From assembly GCF_019722725.1 (NCBI RefSeq), contig NZ_CP077941.1, positions 1,178,001 to 1,242,000 of the forward strand: a stretch of DNA of 64,000 bases, written 5' to 3'. How positions within the stretch are numbered: position 1 is the first letter of the stretch; each line of letters opens with the position of its first letter. Position numbers and translations under genes: made by a program. A model generated the notes under the pieces. That model was not told where the DNA came from and did no database searches. It saw only the letters and a list, made by a program, of their open reading frames with translations. Origin of the DNA: Vreelandella profundi. Lineage in GTDB: Bacteria > Pseudomonadota > Gammaproteobacteria > Pseudomonadales > Halomonadaceae. Below, in pieces: positions 18,876-27,085 of this stretch.

Positions 18876-20891
18876 ATGCCATTAGTGCAGCGTTTAAAAT
18901 TCAAGCGATTTCCTCGCTTTCATTCTTTAAAAGGTCGGCTTCTGCTGGGCTTGGCTTTTACCTGGCTTCTAGTCGTGACGTTAGTGCTTGGCATGGCTTG
19001 GCAAGCAGGCAAAGCGATGGTGCAAGAGACTAATATGGTTCATCTGCGCTACGAAGCTACGTTACTAGCTGATGAGGTCACCCAGCAAATAGAGTCGCGC
19101 TTTCAAGCGCTTAATTATTTAAGCGCCATCATTGGTAATCGCGATGATACGGAATGGTTAAACGCCCAACTGCGAGTAAACGACGCCCTAATCGCATGGT
19201 TTGAGGGTGTGATAGTGGCGGATTCAAGTGGACGCATAATAGCTGACTGGCCCGCCGTTAGTGGACGCATTGGGCTCGAAAGTGAGGAGCGTGAGTACTT
19301 TAGAATGGTTCGTGGTACTCGTCAGCCTTACGTCAGCGAACCCTTTATAGGGCGTGCGAGTGGCATTCAGATGGTGCTGGTAAGCGTTCCACGTCTCAAT
19401 GCAGAGGGCGAATTCATCGGTTTGATTGGCGGCATTGTTAGCCTCAATTCTGGCGGTTTATTTGATCGTTTGTCAAAGGTGCGATTGGGCGAGAAAGGCT
19501 ATGCAGGTGTCGCTACGGCTTCGGGCAAAATTTTATATCACCCAAATAAATCGCTGATTAATTCTTTTGTACCCAGTGCTTCATTTAATCCTTGGTTGGA
19601 CTTGGCGCTGGATGGATGGGAGGGCGATAGCCTTGGAGTACTCGAAGATGGTCAAATGGCGCTGCAATCATACGCTCAAGTATGGCCGGCCAGCTGGATA
19701 GTGGGTATCTATTTACCCGTTGATCAGGCTCAGATCCCACTATCAGAGTTTATTTATCGGCTATGGTGGACGTGGTTGGTGCTCGTCATATTGATGATGC
19801 CATTGATGGGGTGGGTTCTCGCGCGCGTTTTGACACCACTGAAGCATTTAGAGGTGCAAATTGGTGAGGTGGGAGTAGGTGAGCGTGAGCAGGTTGCCCT
19901 AGCAACGAGCATGGAAGAGTTGCAGCAGGTTGCTTCCACTTTTAATCGGGTCGAAAGCGAGCGCCAGCAACTCGTCGAACATTTACAAGAGCGCCAAGCT
20001 TTTTTAGATTCTGTTCTCAATGCTACGCCTCAGGGAATGTTTATTACCAATTGTGATGGTGCTATCACCTATATGAACCCGGCATTGCTGGAAATGCTTG
20101 GCATTGATAGCGCCTTCCAAGTAGAGGAATTGTTGCAGCATATCCATAGCGAGGATCGTGCTGGCGCTAAAGACATGTGGCGGCATAGCTTGAAGAATGG
20201 CAGTGATTTCGTTAGGCAACTGCGCTTTAAGCGTAGTGACAGCGAAACGTATTGGCTGGATTTTCATGCGCGGGCGGTTGTGCTCAAGCTGGGTGGGCAG
20301 GCGCTAGGTTGGGTGGGTGTTGTTAAGAACATCACTGAACGTCGCGAAAGAGAAGCTATTCAGCGTTGGGAAGCCGAGCACGATCCACTGACCGGCCTAT
20401 TGAACCGGCGAGGCTTTGAACGGCGTCTCGAAGAGGCTTTTGCTGAATTTAAAAAAACCAATACCTCTTCGGCATTGCTACTTTTTGATTTAGATCATTT
20501 TAAACCTATTAATGATCAAGGTGGCCATGCTCTGGGCGATGAAATGTTAAGGAGAGTCGCCCAAGTCGTGGTCTTGAAAGTCCGTCGTAGCGACCATGTG
20601 GCGCGCCAGGGCGGTGATGAGTTTGGTGTGCTGCTTTCTAAATGCACCCTATCGCAAGCAGAAAAAATTGCAGACACGTTGCGTCGCGCCGTTAGCGCTG
20701 TTTCGGTTATTCATGAAGGTAAGGAATACAGGGTGACAATGAGTATTGGCGTCACGACTTTTAATGAAAGCGATACGAACGAGGCTGATGTACTTGTTCG
20801 TGCCGATTTAGCCAGTTATGAGGCTAAAAATCTTGGCCGAGATAGTGTCGTGGTGAATGTTCCTACTAACGATCATAATTCCGCCGGGTGA
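18876..20891 (+). CDS. Membrane diguanylate cyclase with Cache, HAMP and PAS domains
   Basis: A 671-residue sensor: membrane segment (about 25-45), periplasmic double-Cache region (about 50-285, with VIVADSSGRIIADWP and IGRASGIQMVLVSVP), second membrane segment (about 295-315), HAMP (to about 370), PAS (about 385-500, FLDSVLNATPQGMF) and GGDEF (about 510-665). The active site GGDEF is intact (near 578), DLDHFKPIND binds the nucleotide, and RRSD five residues before GGDEF is a good RxxD inhibitory site, so an active, product-inhibited c-di-GMP synthase is predicted. No EAL domain is present. The ligand is unknown. It is divergent from the capsule operon, so a link to surface polysaccharide control is possible but not shown. 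Confidence 0.93.
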   Translation: MPLVQRLKFKRFPRFHSLKGRLLLGLAFTWLLVVTLVLGMAWQAGKAMVQETNMVHLRYEATLLADEVTQQIESRFQALNYLSAIIGNRDDTEWLNAQLRVNDALIAWFEGVIVADSSGRIIADWPAVSGRIGLESEEREYFRMVRGTRQPYVSEPFIGRASGIQMVLVSVPRLNAEGEFIGLIGGIVSLNSGGLFDRLSKVRLGEKGYAGVATASGKILYHPNKSLINSFVPSASFNPWLDLALDGWEGDSLGVLEDGQMALQSYAQVWPASWIVGIYLPVDQAQIPLSEFIYRLWWTWLVLVILMMPLMGWVLARVLTPLKHLEVQIGEVGVGEREQVALATSMEELQQVASTFNRVESERQQLVEHLQERQAFLDSVLNATPQGMFITNCDGAITYMNPALLEMLGIDSAFQVEELLQHIHSEDRAGAKDMWRHSLKNGSDFVRQLRFKRSDSETYWLDFHARAVVLKLGGQALGWVGVVKNITERREREAIQRWEAEHDPLTGLLNRRGFERRLEEAFAEFKKTNTSSALLLFDLDHFKPINDQGGHALGDEMLRRVAQVVVLKVRRSDHVARQGGDEFGVLLSKCTLSQAEKIADTLRRAVSAVSVIHEGKEYRVTMSIGVTTFNESDTNEADVLVRADLASYEAKNLGRDSVVVNVPTNDHNSAG

Positions 20892-21046
20892 TGAGATTAA
20901 TAGAGATAGCTTCGCTAAAACGCAGTCAAATGACATGTGATTCTGGCCACCAGTTTTCTACTGCCAATCGTTCATGGCTTCGCCAGTCGACAAATCATGC
21001 TTGGCAGTAGAGTATAAGCAGGTGCTTAATTGACCGAGATATTGTT

Positions 21047-21994
21047 GTGAACCTACTTGAACTGTTTGCCCGCACGCTTGATGTCACGCTGCCTGTTTTT
21101 GCAATGGTATTTGTTGGCTTGATGCTAAAACGGTTGAAGTGGATCGATAGTGCTTTTGTCTCGACGGCCTCTGCGCTGGTTTTTAAAGCAACACTCCCGA
21201 CGCTAATTTTTATTAGCTTGATCAAGGCGGACTTGGGCGTTGCGCTGGACGTATCGCTCATGGTGTTCTTCGCTGCCGCCACCCTGGGCCAGTTTCTACT
21301 CAGCTGGCTGTGGGCGCATTACCGCGTGCCACGTCAAGAGCGCGGCATTTATGTGCAAGGGGCATTTCGCGGCAATTGCGGCGTGGTGGGGCTGGCACTG
21401 GCAGCGGGCATGTACGGTAACTATGGCATTTCAGCGGGTAGCCTGCTGCTAGGCGTGGTGATTGTGATGTACAACGCGTTTTCGGTTGTTGTCCTGGCGT
21501 TCTATCAACCGGGTCAGTCAACGGACTGGCGCAGCCTGTTAAAACACGTAGCCACCAACCCGCTGATTATTTCCGTGTTTGCGGCACTGCCTTTCACCGT
21601 GTTTGCGATCCCGTTACCCAGTTGGCTAATTACCTCAGGCGATTACTTTGCGTCTTTAACACTGCCGCTGGCATTGATTTGTATCGGTGCAACACTCTCA
21701 GTGTCGAGTATGCGTACCGGTAGCCAGGTGGCCCTAGGCTCAAGCTTGATGAAGATGGTGACAATGCCGGTGCTCTCCACCGTAGCGGCGTGGATGGTGG
21801 GTTTTTCGGGCGAGCAACTAGGTTTATTGTTCCTGTTCTTTGCCAGCCCAACCGCTGCGGCAAGCTTTGTAATGGTCAAAGCGATTGGGGGTAATGTGGC
21901 ATTAGCGGCCAATATCATCGCGATCACCACACTCATGGCGAGCGTCACCGTGACGGTCGGCGTTTTTGCCTTACGCTTGCTGGGGTGGATTTAG
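21047..21994 (+). CDS. AEC family (auxin efflux carrier) transporter
   Basis: This 315-residue membrane protein has about ten hydrophobic segments in two halves, as in the AEC/BART family. Recognisable stretches are MVFVGLMLKRL near the N-terminus, GAFRGNCGVVGLALA (about 104-118, the NCGxxG signature of the family) and a late SPTAAASFVMVKAIGGN. Family members move malate, malonate, amino acids or other organic anions; the substrate cannot be told here. The start is GTG. The gene stands alone between the cyclase gene and a tRNA gene. Confidence 0.88.
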   Translation: MNLLELFARTLDVTLPVFAMVFVGLMLKRLKWIDSAFVSTASALVFKATLPTLIFISLIKADLGVALDVSLMVFFAAATLGQFLLSWLWAHYRVPRQERGIYVQGAFRGNCGVVGLALAAGMYGNYGISAGSLLLGVVIVMYNAFSVVVLAFYQPGQSTDWRSLLKHVATNPLIISVFAALPFTVFAIPLPSWLITSGDYFASLTLPLALICIGATLSVSSMRTGSQVALGSSLMKMVTMPVLSTVAAWMVGFSGEQLGLLFLFFASPTAAASFVMVKAIGGNVALAANIIAITTLMASVTVTVGVFALRLLGWI

Positions 21995-22026
21995 CCTCCT
22001 CGGTGGCCCTGCCTAGGCTGACGCGT

Positions 22027-22041
22027 TATACTGCCGCCCGC
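22027..22041 (+). promoter_or_regulatory. Probable tRNA-Arg promoter -10 and GC-rich discriminator
   Basis: TATACT at 22027-22032 is followed by the GC-rich stretch GCCGCCCGC, the type of discriminator seen at stringently controlled stable-RNA promoters. The mature tRNA begins about 28 nt downstream. No convincing -35 hexamer is seen. Confidence 0.5.
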
Positions 22042-22059
22042 TTATTTTAGAAAGCTTAA

Positions 22060-22136
22060 GTCCCTGTAGCTCAGTAGGATAGAGCAGCCGCCTCCTAAGC
22101 GGCAGGTCGCAGGTTCGACTCCTGCCAGGGACGCCA
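22060..22136 (+). tRNA. tRNA-Arg (anticodon CCT)
   Basis: A complete 77-nt cloverleaf including the encoded CCA. Acceptor GTCCCTG pairs with CAGGGAC. The anticodon stem GCCGC/GCGGC encloses loop CTCCTAA with anticodon CCT at 22094-22096. The T arm is GCAGG-TTCGACT-CCTGC. It reads AGG arginine codons. Its 3' end is partly repeated about 0.5 kb downstream. Confidence 0.97.
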
Positions 22137-22331
22137 TATCATTTATTCTAGTCTTCACTGCCACTTTTTTAATCCCCGCCGTTATGGTCTTTAGGCCGCA
22201 TCCAGATTGGAATCCCTCCTCAGCTCGAAGCTTAAATGGCTGATCAGCGTCAGCCTGGGTATTAAGAAATCCCTATTTAATCCGTTCCCGCTTATACTCC
22301 GCTGCCAAAAAAATAAACGAAGGGAACGCAG

Positions 22332-22616
22332 GTGACTATCCGAGCAATAATATTAGTACTGGTGCTATGCTTCGCCGGGGCCGTGAGTGCTGAGCAGCCA
22401 GCGGTCGATTCAGAAACATGGATAACCCAAGCTGAGCTGCAAGTGAGTGAGGAGAACGCAGAGTGCGGTCTGGTTTTAGATACTCTTCCCACAGAGCTGG
22501 CCTTAGCCCAAGGCGGTTGCTGTAAAGTTTGCAGGAAGGGTAAAGCGTGCGGCAACACCTGCATCAGTCGCAGCTATACCTGCCATCAGCCAAGTGGCTG
22601 TGCTTGCGATGGATAG
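22332..22616 (+). CDS. Secreted Cys-rich small protein of unknown function
   Basis: A 94-residue protein with a GTG start and upstream purine-rich SD (GAAGGGA). The first 20 residues form a signal peptide (IILVLVLCFAGAVSA). The C-terminal third is Cys-rich: a CC pair, then C-x2-C-x4-C-x3-C-x6-C and GCAC (about residues 63-92, including KGKACGNTCISRSYTC). I recall similar short Cys-rich tails in uncharacterised proteobacterial proteins but no assigned function. The Cys spacing could support disulfides or metal binding. It lies between tRNA-Arg and a 14-bp repeat of that tRNA's 3' end. Confidence 0.7.
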   Translation: MTIRAIILVLVLCFAGAVSAEQPAVDSETWITQAELQVSEENAECGLVLDTLPTELALAQGGCCKVCRKGKACGNTCISRSYTCHQPSGCACDG

Positions 22617-22638
22617 ACACAGCACTGTGGTGTTTCCT

Positions 22639-22652
22639 AGGGACGCCATATC
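22639..22652 (+). repeat. 14-bp repeat of the tRNA-Arg 3' end
   Basis: AGGGACGCCATATC occurs at 22127-22140, covering the tRNA acceptor end, CCA and 4 nt beyond, and again exactly at 22639-22652. The 512-bp interval holds the Cys-rich gene. This is either an attachment-site-like duplication or the relic of a second tRNA copy; no integrase gene is present. Confidence 0.75.
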
Positions 22653-22787
22653 CCCACCAAAGTCGTTTTTCTTCATTTACATCTTCGTTTTGCTTTGTGA
22701 TTTTCAGCGGCTGCCGTTTAAATGGCAGGCGTTAGCCATGCTCTGCGTCTAACGCTTACTCCGCTACTTACGGAAAGGACACTCCCC

Positions 22788-23261
22788 ATGTTTTTCTCTA
22801 AACGCATTGTTCTAAACACACTTGTCGTGATGTTGGCGCTTATGCCGTCGGTGCTGTTGGCGCAGGATGCTCATATTGGCAGCGTGCGTACCGAGTTTCG
22901 TATGCTTGGGCCGAATAACACCATTGAAGTAGAGCGTTTTGATGACCCGAAGGTGCAGGGTATTTCCTGCTACATTTCCTACTCGCAGGTCGGCGGCATT
23001 TCCGGGGCGGTAGGGTTGGCTGAAGAGGCAAGTGAGGCCAGCGTGGTATGCCGGCAAACGGGAGAGATAGTGTTCGCCCCGGCTGACGTAGAGGAGCAAG
23101 AGGTGATTTTTACCCAGCGCCGCTCAGCATTGTTCAAAAATCTGCGCGTTGTTCGTATGCACGACACCGAAACGCAAACCTTTGTTTACCTTACCTACAG
23201 CACTCGGCTAGTGGATGGGTCGCCTAAAAATGCTATTACGGCCGTTCATTACGGTGATTGA
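22788..23261 (+). CDS. creA: CreA family periplasmic protein
   Basis: The start chosen gives 157 residues and has a clear SD (AAAGGA); an upstream in-frame ATG at 22722 would add 22 residues that do not look like a signal peptide. The N-terminus is a cleavable signal peptide (LVVMLALMPSVLLAQ). The mature part fits CreA: IGSVRTEFRMLGPNNTIEVE, then DDPKVQGISCYIS, a central region with a second Cys (ASVVCRQTGEI), and YLTYSTRLVDGSPKN near the end. CreA is conserved and found next to creBCD in enterobacteria; its biochemical role is unknown. No creBCD genes are here. Confidence 0.9.
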   Translation: MFFSKRIVLNTLVVMLALMPSVLLAQDAHIGSVRTEFRMLGPNNTIEVERFDDPKVQGISCYISYSQVGGISGAVGLAEEASEASVVCRQTGEIVFAPADVEEQEVIFTQRRSALFKNLRVVRMHDTETQTFVYLTYSTRLVDGSPKNAITAVHYGD

Positions 23262-23340
23262 TAGTCAACGCTTCTGGCCTTGAAGCGGTTCAGGTCGGCT
23301 ATGCGATATAAGAAAGTAGATATAACGGCGTAACGGAATA

Positions 23341-23361
23341 AGCGCCCCGTAGTAGGGCGCT
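23341..23361. terminator. Hairpin between convergent creA and flavoprotein gene
   Basis: AGCGCCC and GGGCGCT form a 7-bp stem around a 7-nt loop, close to the ends of both convergent genes. It could act in both directions, but neither side has a good T-run. Confidence 0.45.
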
Positions 23362-23372
23362 TGGGTATGACG

Positions 23373-23861
23373 TTAACCGCCGAACTTTTCGTTTTCACCG
23401 AGGTTCGGCGTGGCGTCCTTTTTCAGGTTAGCTTTCGCAATTTCGTAAAGCTGGAAGGCTTTGCTCTCTTTTGACTTCCAGTGCTCGCCCATCTCCACTT
23501 TAATTTCCAGCAGCGCAACATCCGGGTCGTCTTTGCCTTCAGGGAACCAGGCTGCAATGAAAGAGTTCCAGTATTTCTCGATCAGGTCGCGATCATCGGT
23601 AAGGTTAGCTTTGCCGGAAAGCGAAACGTAAACGCCATCTTCTTGATCGGAAAAGCTAAGGCACACATCGTGATCTCTTTTGGCTTCAAACACCTTTTCG
23701 GCGCTGCGCCGAGTAAAAAACCATAGGGTGCCGTCGTACTCTTCTTGCACTAGGTGCATTGGCCGGGCGCGCGGGGTGTCGTTGTCTAGCGTCACCAGCA
23801 TGCCAACTTTGATATCTTTGATCATCTTCCAGATCTTTTGCTTATGTTCAGGGCTGGACAT
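23373..23861 (-). CDS. Pyridoxamine-phosphate-oxidase-like split-barrel stress protein
   Basis: A 162-residue protein of the general-stress-protein-26 / pyridoxamine 5'-phosphate oxidase-like family with the FMN-binding split-barrel fold. Typical blocks are VGMLVTLDNDTPRARPMHLV (about 19-38), GTLWFFTRRSAEKV, VCLSFSDQEDGVYVSLSG and the tail motif YWNSFIAAWFPEGKDDP. Related proteins bind flavin and have been linked to stress responses; real oxidase activity on PNP is unlikely because PdxH-specific C-terminal motifs are absent. An AGGAGAG SD precedes the start. Confidence 0.88.
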   Translation of the reverse strand: MSSPEHKQKIWKMIKDIKVGMLVTLDNDTPRARPMHLVQEEYDGTLWFFTRRSAEKVFEAKRDHDVCLSFSDQEDGVYVSLSGKANLTDDRDLIEKYWNSFIAAWFPEGKDDPDVALLEIKVEMGEHWKSKESKAFQLYEIAKANLKKDATPNLGENEKFGG

Positions 23862-24099
23862 AGCTTCACTCTCCTTATGAATTCAATACTGGCCTTGTGG
23901 ATTCGATCTTGGCCTTATGATCAGGGTACTGCCCGCAGATACAGCTCATGCCTATCTACAAGAGCTGTACATCTACGAGACTGATTACAGCTTAGCTACC
24001 ATTTTTGATAACAGCAAATGGCGGCATCAATAAGATAGCCATTGATAGCGTGCGGCGCTAAGGTAATGAATGAGTGTTCGAAACATAAAGGAGGCCGCC

Positions 24100-24399
24100 A
24101 TGCGAATGATTTCAACGCCGGTAGAGGCAGGATGTAACGTTAAAAGGCTGATGCGTGATGGCCGCCAGGTTTTTTTAATGAGCGGTTTGCTGTTGCTGGC
24201 AGGTTGTGCAAGCGAGGGTGGGGGCGATAACACGCAAAACTACATGACCCAGCGTGCAGCTCAATACTGCGAAAGTATTGGCGGTGAGACGGAGGTTCAA
24301 GAAACCAGCTTGGGCACCGGACGATATTGCCGCTTACCCGATGGGCGAGTAGAAAATCAGGGGCAGCTCTATCGCAATGAGCGGATGGAGAATGACTGA
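24100..24399 (+). CDS. DUF333-type (hemolysin-like) lipoprotein
   Basis: I place the start at 24100 because AAAGGAGG lies 5 nt upstream; an in-frame ATG at 24070 has no SD. The 99-residue product has a basic N-terminus, a hydrophobic stretch and a lipobox (LLLLAGC, Cys near residue 37), so it should be a lipoprotein; the region before the hydrophobic stretch is longer than usual. The C-terminal domain (QYCESIGGETEV and YCRLPDGRVENQGQLYR) fits the short DUF333 family. Its function is unknown. The name hemolysin in databases is not supported by mechanism. Confidence 0.8.
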   Translation: MRMISTPVEAGCNVKRLMRDGRQVFLMSGLLLLAGCASEGGGDNTQNYMTQRAAQYCESIGGETEVQETSLGTGRYCRLPDGRVENQGQLYRNERMEND

Positions 24400-24443
24400 T
24401 CAGTGCTCGGTGCTACCAGTTTCAGCGTGTTTAAACTCAGAGG

Positions 24444-24481
24444 TCAGGAGCCAGAATTCAGGAGCCAGAGTTCAGGAGCCA
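24444..24481. repeat. 14-bp noncoding tandem repeat, about 2.7 copies
   Basis: TCAGGAGCCAGAAT, TCAGGAGCCAGAGT and TCAGGAGCCAT follow each other just past the lipoprotein gene and before the convergent membrane-protein gene. Confidence 0.9.
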
Positions 24482-24490
24482 TAAACATGG

Positions 24491-24808
24491 CTATTTGAGC
24501 GTGCTGCTTTTTCTACGCCAAACGCTAATAGCAATGGCTAGTACGGCACAGGCTGCTGCTGGTAGCAGTACGTCGAGCGCTGAGTCGAGGGTCCAGCCGC
24601 GCCAAACGCCCTCGAACATGCCAACCGGTAATGTTTCACCCCATTCCCAGCCGCGTTGAATACCCAGCCGATATTCGTGCTGTGCAATCTCTCTTCCCAG
24701 TAGCAGCGCAATGGCGATAGAGCCTCCCACTCTCGCTGAGACTAGCCACAGCAAGGCGCACTGAATCAGCAACGCAATAATGACGTGCTCTAAATGTGTA
24801 ATGTTCAT
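24491..24808 (-). CDS. Small membrane protein of unknown function
   Basis: A 105-residue protein with a hydrophobic helix near the N-terminus (HVIIALLIQCALLWLVSA), a second one right behind, a Trp-rich polar middle (RGWEWGETLPVG) and a C-terminal helix (LLPAAACAVLAIAISVW) ending in basic residues. It may have three membrane spans. I do not recognise a family. The start has GGGGA upstream. It is divergent from the cdhR-like gene, so both promoters must lie in 24809-24953. Confidence 0.65.
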   Translation of the reverse strand: MNITHLEHVIIALLIQCALLWLVSARVGGSIAIALLLGREIAQHEYRLGIQRGWEWGETLPVGMFEGVWRGWTLDSALDVLLPAAACAVLAIAISVWRRKSSTLK

Positions 24809-24953
24809 GATGACGTCCCCTATGCGGCACTGTTTCGACTAACTGGTACTGAATATACAACGCCATTATTTTCGATGGATTGCCGATCTTGATAGCCGAA
24901 CACGCTATGGTAGAGCTGCTTATCTAAAAAACGTTTCAATTCTAGGCAATGCT

Positions 24954-25913
24954 ATGCGTCTTGATTACCAAGGCCCTTTACCTGAAATGGTGGGGTTTTT
25001 ATTGTTACCGCAGTTTTCCATGATGGCTTTCTTCGCAGCGGTTGAGCCGTTACGGATCGCAAATCGTATTTCTGATCGCCCACTGTTTGATTGGACGCTG
25101 ATTAGCGCTGACGGTGGGCCGGTAACGGCGTCGAACGGTATGACGTTAATGGCCGATCAATCAACTGGCCAGGTGCACCATTTGCCCTCACTGGCAGTGT
25201 GCAGCGGTTTCACGCCAGAAGCCCACCTTACTCGGCCCTTAATGGCATGGCTGCATCAGTTAGACCAGGCAGGCTGCTGCTTAGGCGGCATTGATACTGG
25301 AGCATTTTTGCTGGCATCCACCGGGTTGCTAACGCATGAACGGGTGGCGCTGCACTGGGAGAGCCTGCCTGCTTTTCGCGAACACTTCCCGGGTATCGAG
25401 ACAACCGACGAACTGTACGAGCTGGGCGAGCGGCGTTTTTCCTGCGCGGGTGGGGCGGCCGCTATGGATATGGCGCTAGAGGTGATTGCGCGCCGCCATG
25501 GAGTTAAGCTGGCGATTGATGTTTCTGAGCAGCTAATTCACGACCGTATTCGAACACGTAGCGACCAGCAGCGCATGGCGTTGGTGAAGCGGCTAAGTAC
25601 TCATAACCGGCACGTGGTAGAAGCGGTTGCGCTAATGGAGCAAAACATTGAAGAGCCGCTCAGCCTGGAAGAAGTAGCAAGCCGCGTTGAGGTATCGGTT
25701 CGCCAGTTGCAGCGCTTGTTTGAGCAAGAGCTAAGCATGACGCCTCGCCAGTGGTACTTGCAGCTACGCGTTAAACGCGCCAAGCGGCTGCTGGTCGAGA
25801 CCGACTTAGCGGTACTGACGGTGGGGCTGGCCTGTGGGTTTAGTTCGTCATCAAGCTTTGCGCGCACGTTTCGTGCCCATTACGGCTACTCACCAAGAGC
25901 CGTTCGCAACTGA
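24954..25913 (+). CDS. cdhR: CdhR-like AraC/GlxA family activator of carnitine catabolism
   Basis: The 319-residue regulator has an N-terminal DJ-1/PfpI-like (glutamine amidotransferase-like) domain (about 5-185) and a C-terminal AraC double helix-turn-helix (about 215-315, with LSLEEVASRVEVSVRQLQRL and GFSSSSSFARTFRAHYG). At the nucleophile-elbow position it reads GGIDTGAFLLA, with no Cys, as expected for a ligand-sensing rather than catalytic domain. CdhR and GbdR of Pseudomonas have this architecture. Its position directly before caiX and the cdhCAB genes points to CdhR. It should activate those genes in response to carnitine (inference). Confidence 0.85.
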   Translation: MRLDYQGPLPEMVGFLLLPQFSMMAFFAAVEPLRIANRISDRPLFDWTLISADGGPVTASNGMTLMADQSTGQVHHLPSLAVCSGFTPEAHLTRPLMAWLHQLDQAGCCLGGIDTGAFLLASTGLLTHERVALHWESLPAFREHFPGIETTDELYELGERRFSCAGGAAAMDMALEVIARRHGVKLAIDVSEQLIHDRIRTRSDQQRMALVKRLSTHNRHVVEAVALMEQNIEEPLSLEEVASRVEVSVRQLQRLFEQELSMTPRQWYLQLRVKRAKRLLVETDLAVLTVGLACGFSSSSSFARTFRAHYGYSPRAVRN

Positions 25914-26067
25914 TGATTTCCAACTCCGTCTCAGAAAAGCCCTTTATATAAGAAGTGGCGCCTTTTGGTTAGTAAACGTCGCTTCATGCTTAGTGACCTG
26001 TTAGGAGCAGCGCATACTGGTTTAATACAGTAAATAACATAATCCAGTTAATAAAAGGTTTAGCCTC

Positions 26068-27006
26068 ATGTCTGACACTACCAAGTCGTTGTCGCTTACA
26101 GCGGGTTTTCTACTTTCTGCGTTCGCTGCCGCCCCAGCGATGGCGGAGCTTGATGAACTGCGCTTTGGCGTGCCGCCGTGGCCTGGCGTTACCGTGAAAT
26201 CGGAAGTGGCTGCTCAACTACTTGAGACAATGGGGTATAAAACGCGCCAGCAAGATTTAGCCGTGAGCATTATTCTGGGCGGCTTGTCGCGTAATGATCT
26301 GGATATCTACTTAGGCGGCTGGTATCCCGTCCAGACCGACATGATCGAGCCCCTGGTGGCTGACGGAAAAGTAGAAAAAGTGGTTTCCAATATCAAAGGC
26401 GCTAATTCAGGGCTCGTCGTGCCGCAGTATGTTTATGATGCGGGGGTGACCACCGTGGCTGAGTTGGCCGAACATCGTGATCAGTTCGATGGCGAAATCC
26501 AAGGCATTGAAGCGGGCACCGGCATTAACGAGGCGATCCTTAACGCCATTGATAACGACATTGGAGGCCTGGGGGATTGGCAACTGAGTGAAAGCTCAAC
26601 CTCGGCCATGCTGGCTCAAGCTGAACAAAAAATAGCCGATGAAGAGTGGGTGACGTTTGTCGGCTGGGAGCCTCACTGGATGAACGTGAGCTTCGATTTG
26701 GCGTATTTAGCCGATAGCGATGATGCAGGCGTGGCCTCAATCGAAAGCACCGTCTGGACAGTCACACCTGCCAGCCTGGCTGAGGAAGCCCCCGAGGTTC
26801 ACCGTTTTTTGTCACAATACGTGATCGATATTGAAGACCAAAACGACTGGGTGCATGAGTATAGCTATGAAGAGCGTGCGGCGGATGATGTCGCGCAGGA
26901 GTGGATTAGTAACAACTTGGACACTGTAGCCCAATGGTTAGACGGCGTTAAAACCCGCGATGGCGAACCCGCCATTGATCAGGTGCGTGCGCAGTTCGGT
27001 TCTTAA
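26068..27006 (+). CDS. caiX: CaiX-like carnitine/betaine ABC substrate-binding protein
   Basis: A 312-residue OpuAC/ProX-type periplasmic binding protein. A signal peptide (GFLLSAFAAAPAMA) is followed by FGVPPWPGVTVKSE. Aromatic residues likely to box a quaternary ammonium group are seen in PWPG, LGGWYP and VGWEPHWM. ABC permease and ATPase genes are not beside it; the P. aeruginosa CaiX likewise is an orphan binding protein that shares a choline transporter core. It lies between cdhR and the convergent cdh operon, with a terminator shared at the convergence. Confidence 0.88.
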   Translation: MSDTTKSLSLTAGFLLSAFAAAPAMAELDELRFGVPPWPGVTVKSEVAAQLLETMGYKTRQQDLAVSIILGGLSRNDLDIYLGGWYPVQTDMIEPLVADGKVEKVVSNIKGANSGLVVPQYVYDAGVTTVAELAEHRDQFDGEIQGIEAGTGINEAILNAIDNDIGGLGDWQLSESSTSAMLAQAEQKIADEEWVTFVGWEPHWMNVSFDLAYLADSDDAGVASIESTVWTVTPASLAEEAPEVHRFLSQYVIDIEDQNDWVHEYSYEERAADDVAQEWISNNLDTVAQWLDGVKTRDGEPAIDQVRAQFGS

Positions 27007-27011
27007 CGTAT

Positions 27012-27056
27012 CGGTTGATCTTAAAACGGCTGATCTTAAAACGGTTGTTCTTAAAG
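27012..27056. repeat. 15-bp tandem repeat, three copies
   Basis: CGGTTGATCTTAAAA, CGGCTGATCTTAAAA and CGGTTGTTCTTAAAG lie directly between the caiX stop and its terminator hairpin. They are noncoding. Confidence 0.95.
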
Positions 27057-27085
27057 CAGCGCCTTATTCATTCAGGCGCTGTTTT
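27057..27085 (+). terminator. Terminator of caiX
   Basis: CAGCGCC and GGCGCTG pair across an 11-nt loop, followed by TTTT. The hairpin overlaps the last codons of the convergent hocS-like gene. Confidence 0.75.

Noticed and set aside
20995..21282. A 95-codon minus-strand frame at the start of the AEC transporter gene.
   Set aside because: Most of it is antisense to the conserved first helices of the transporter and has no SD or family match.
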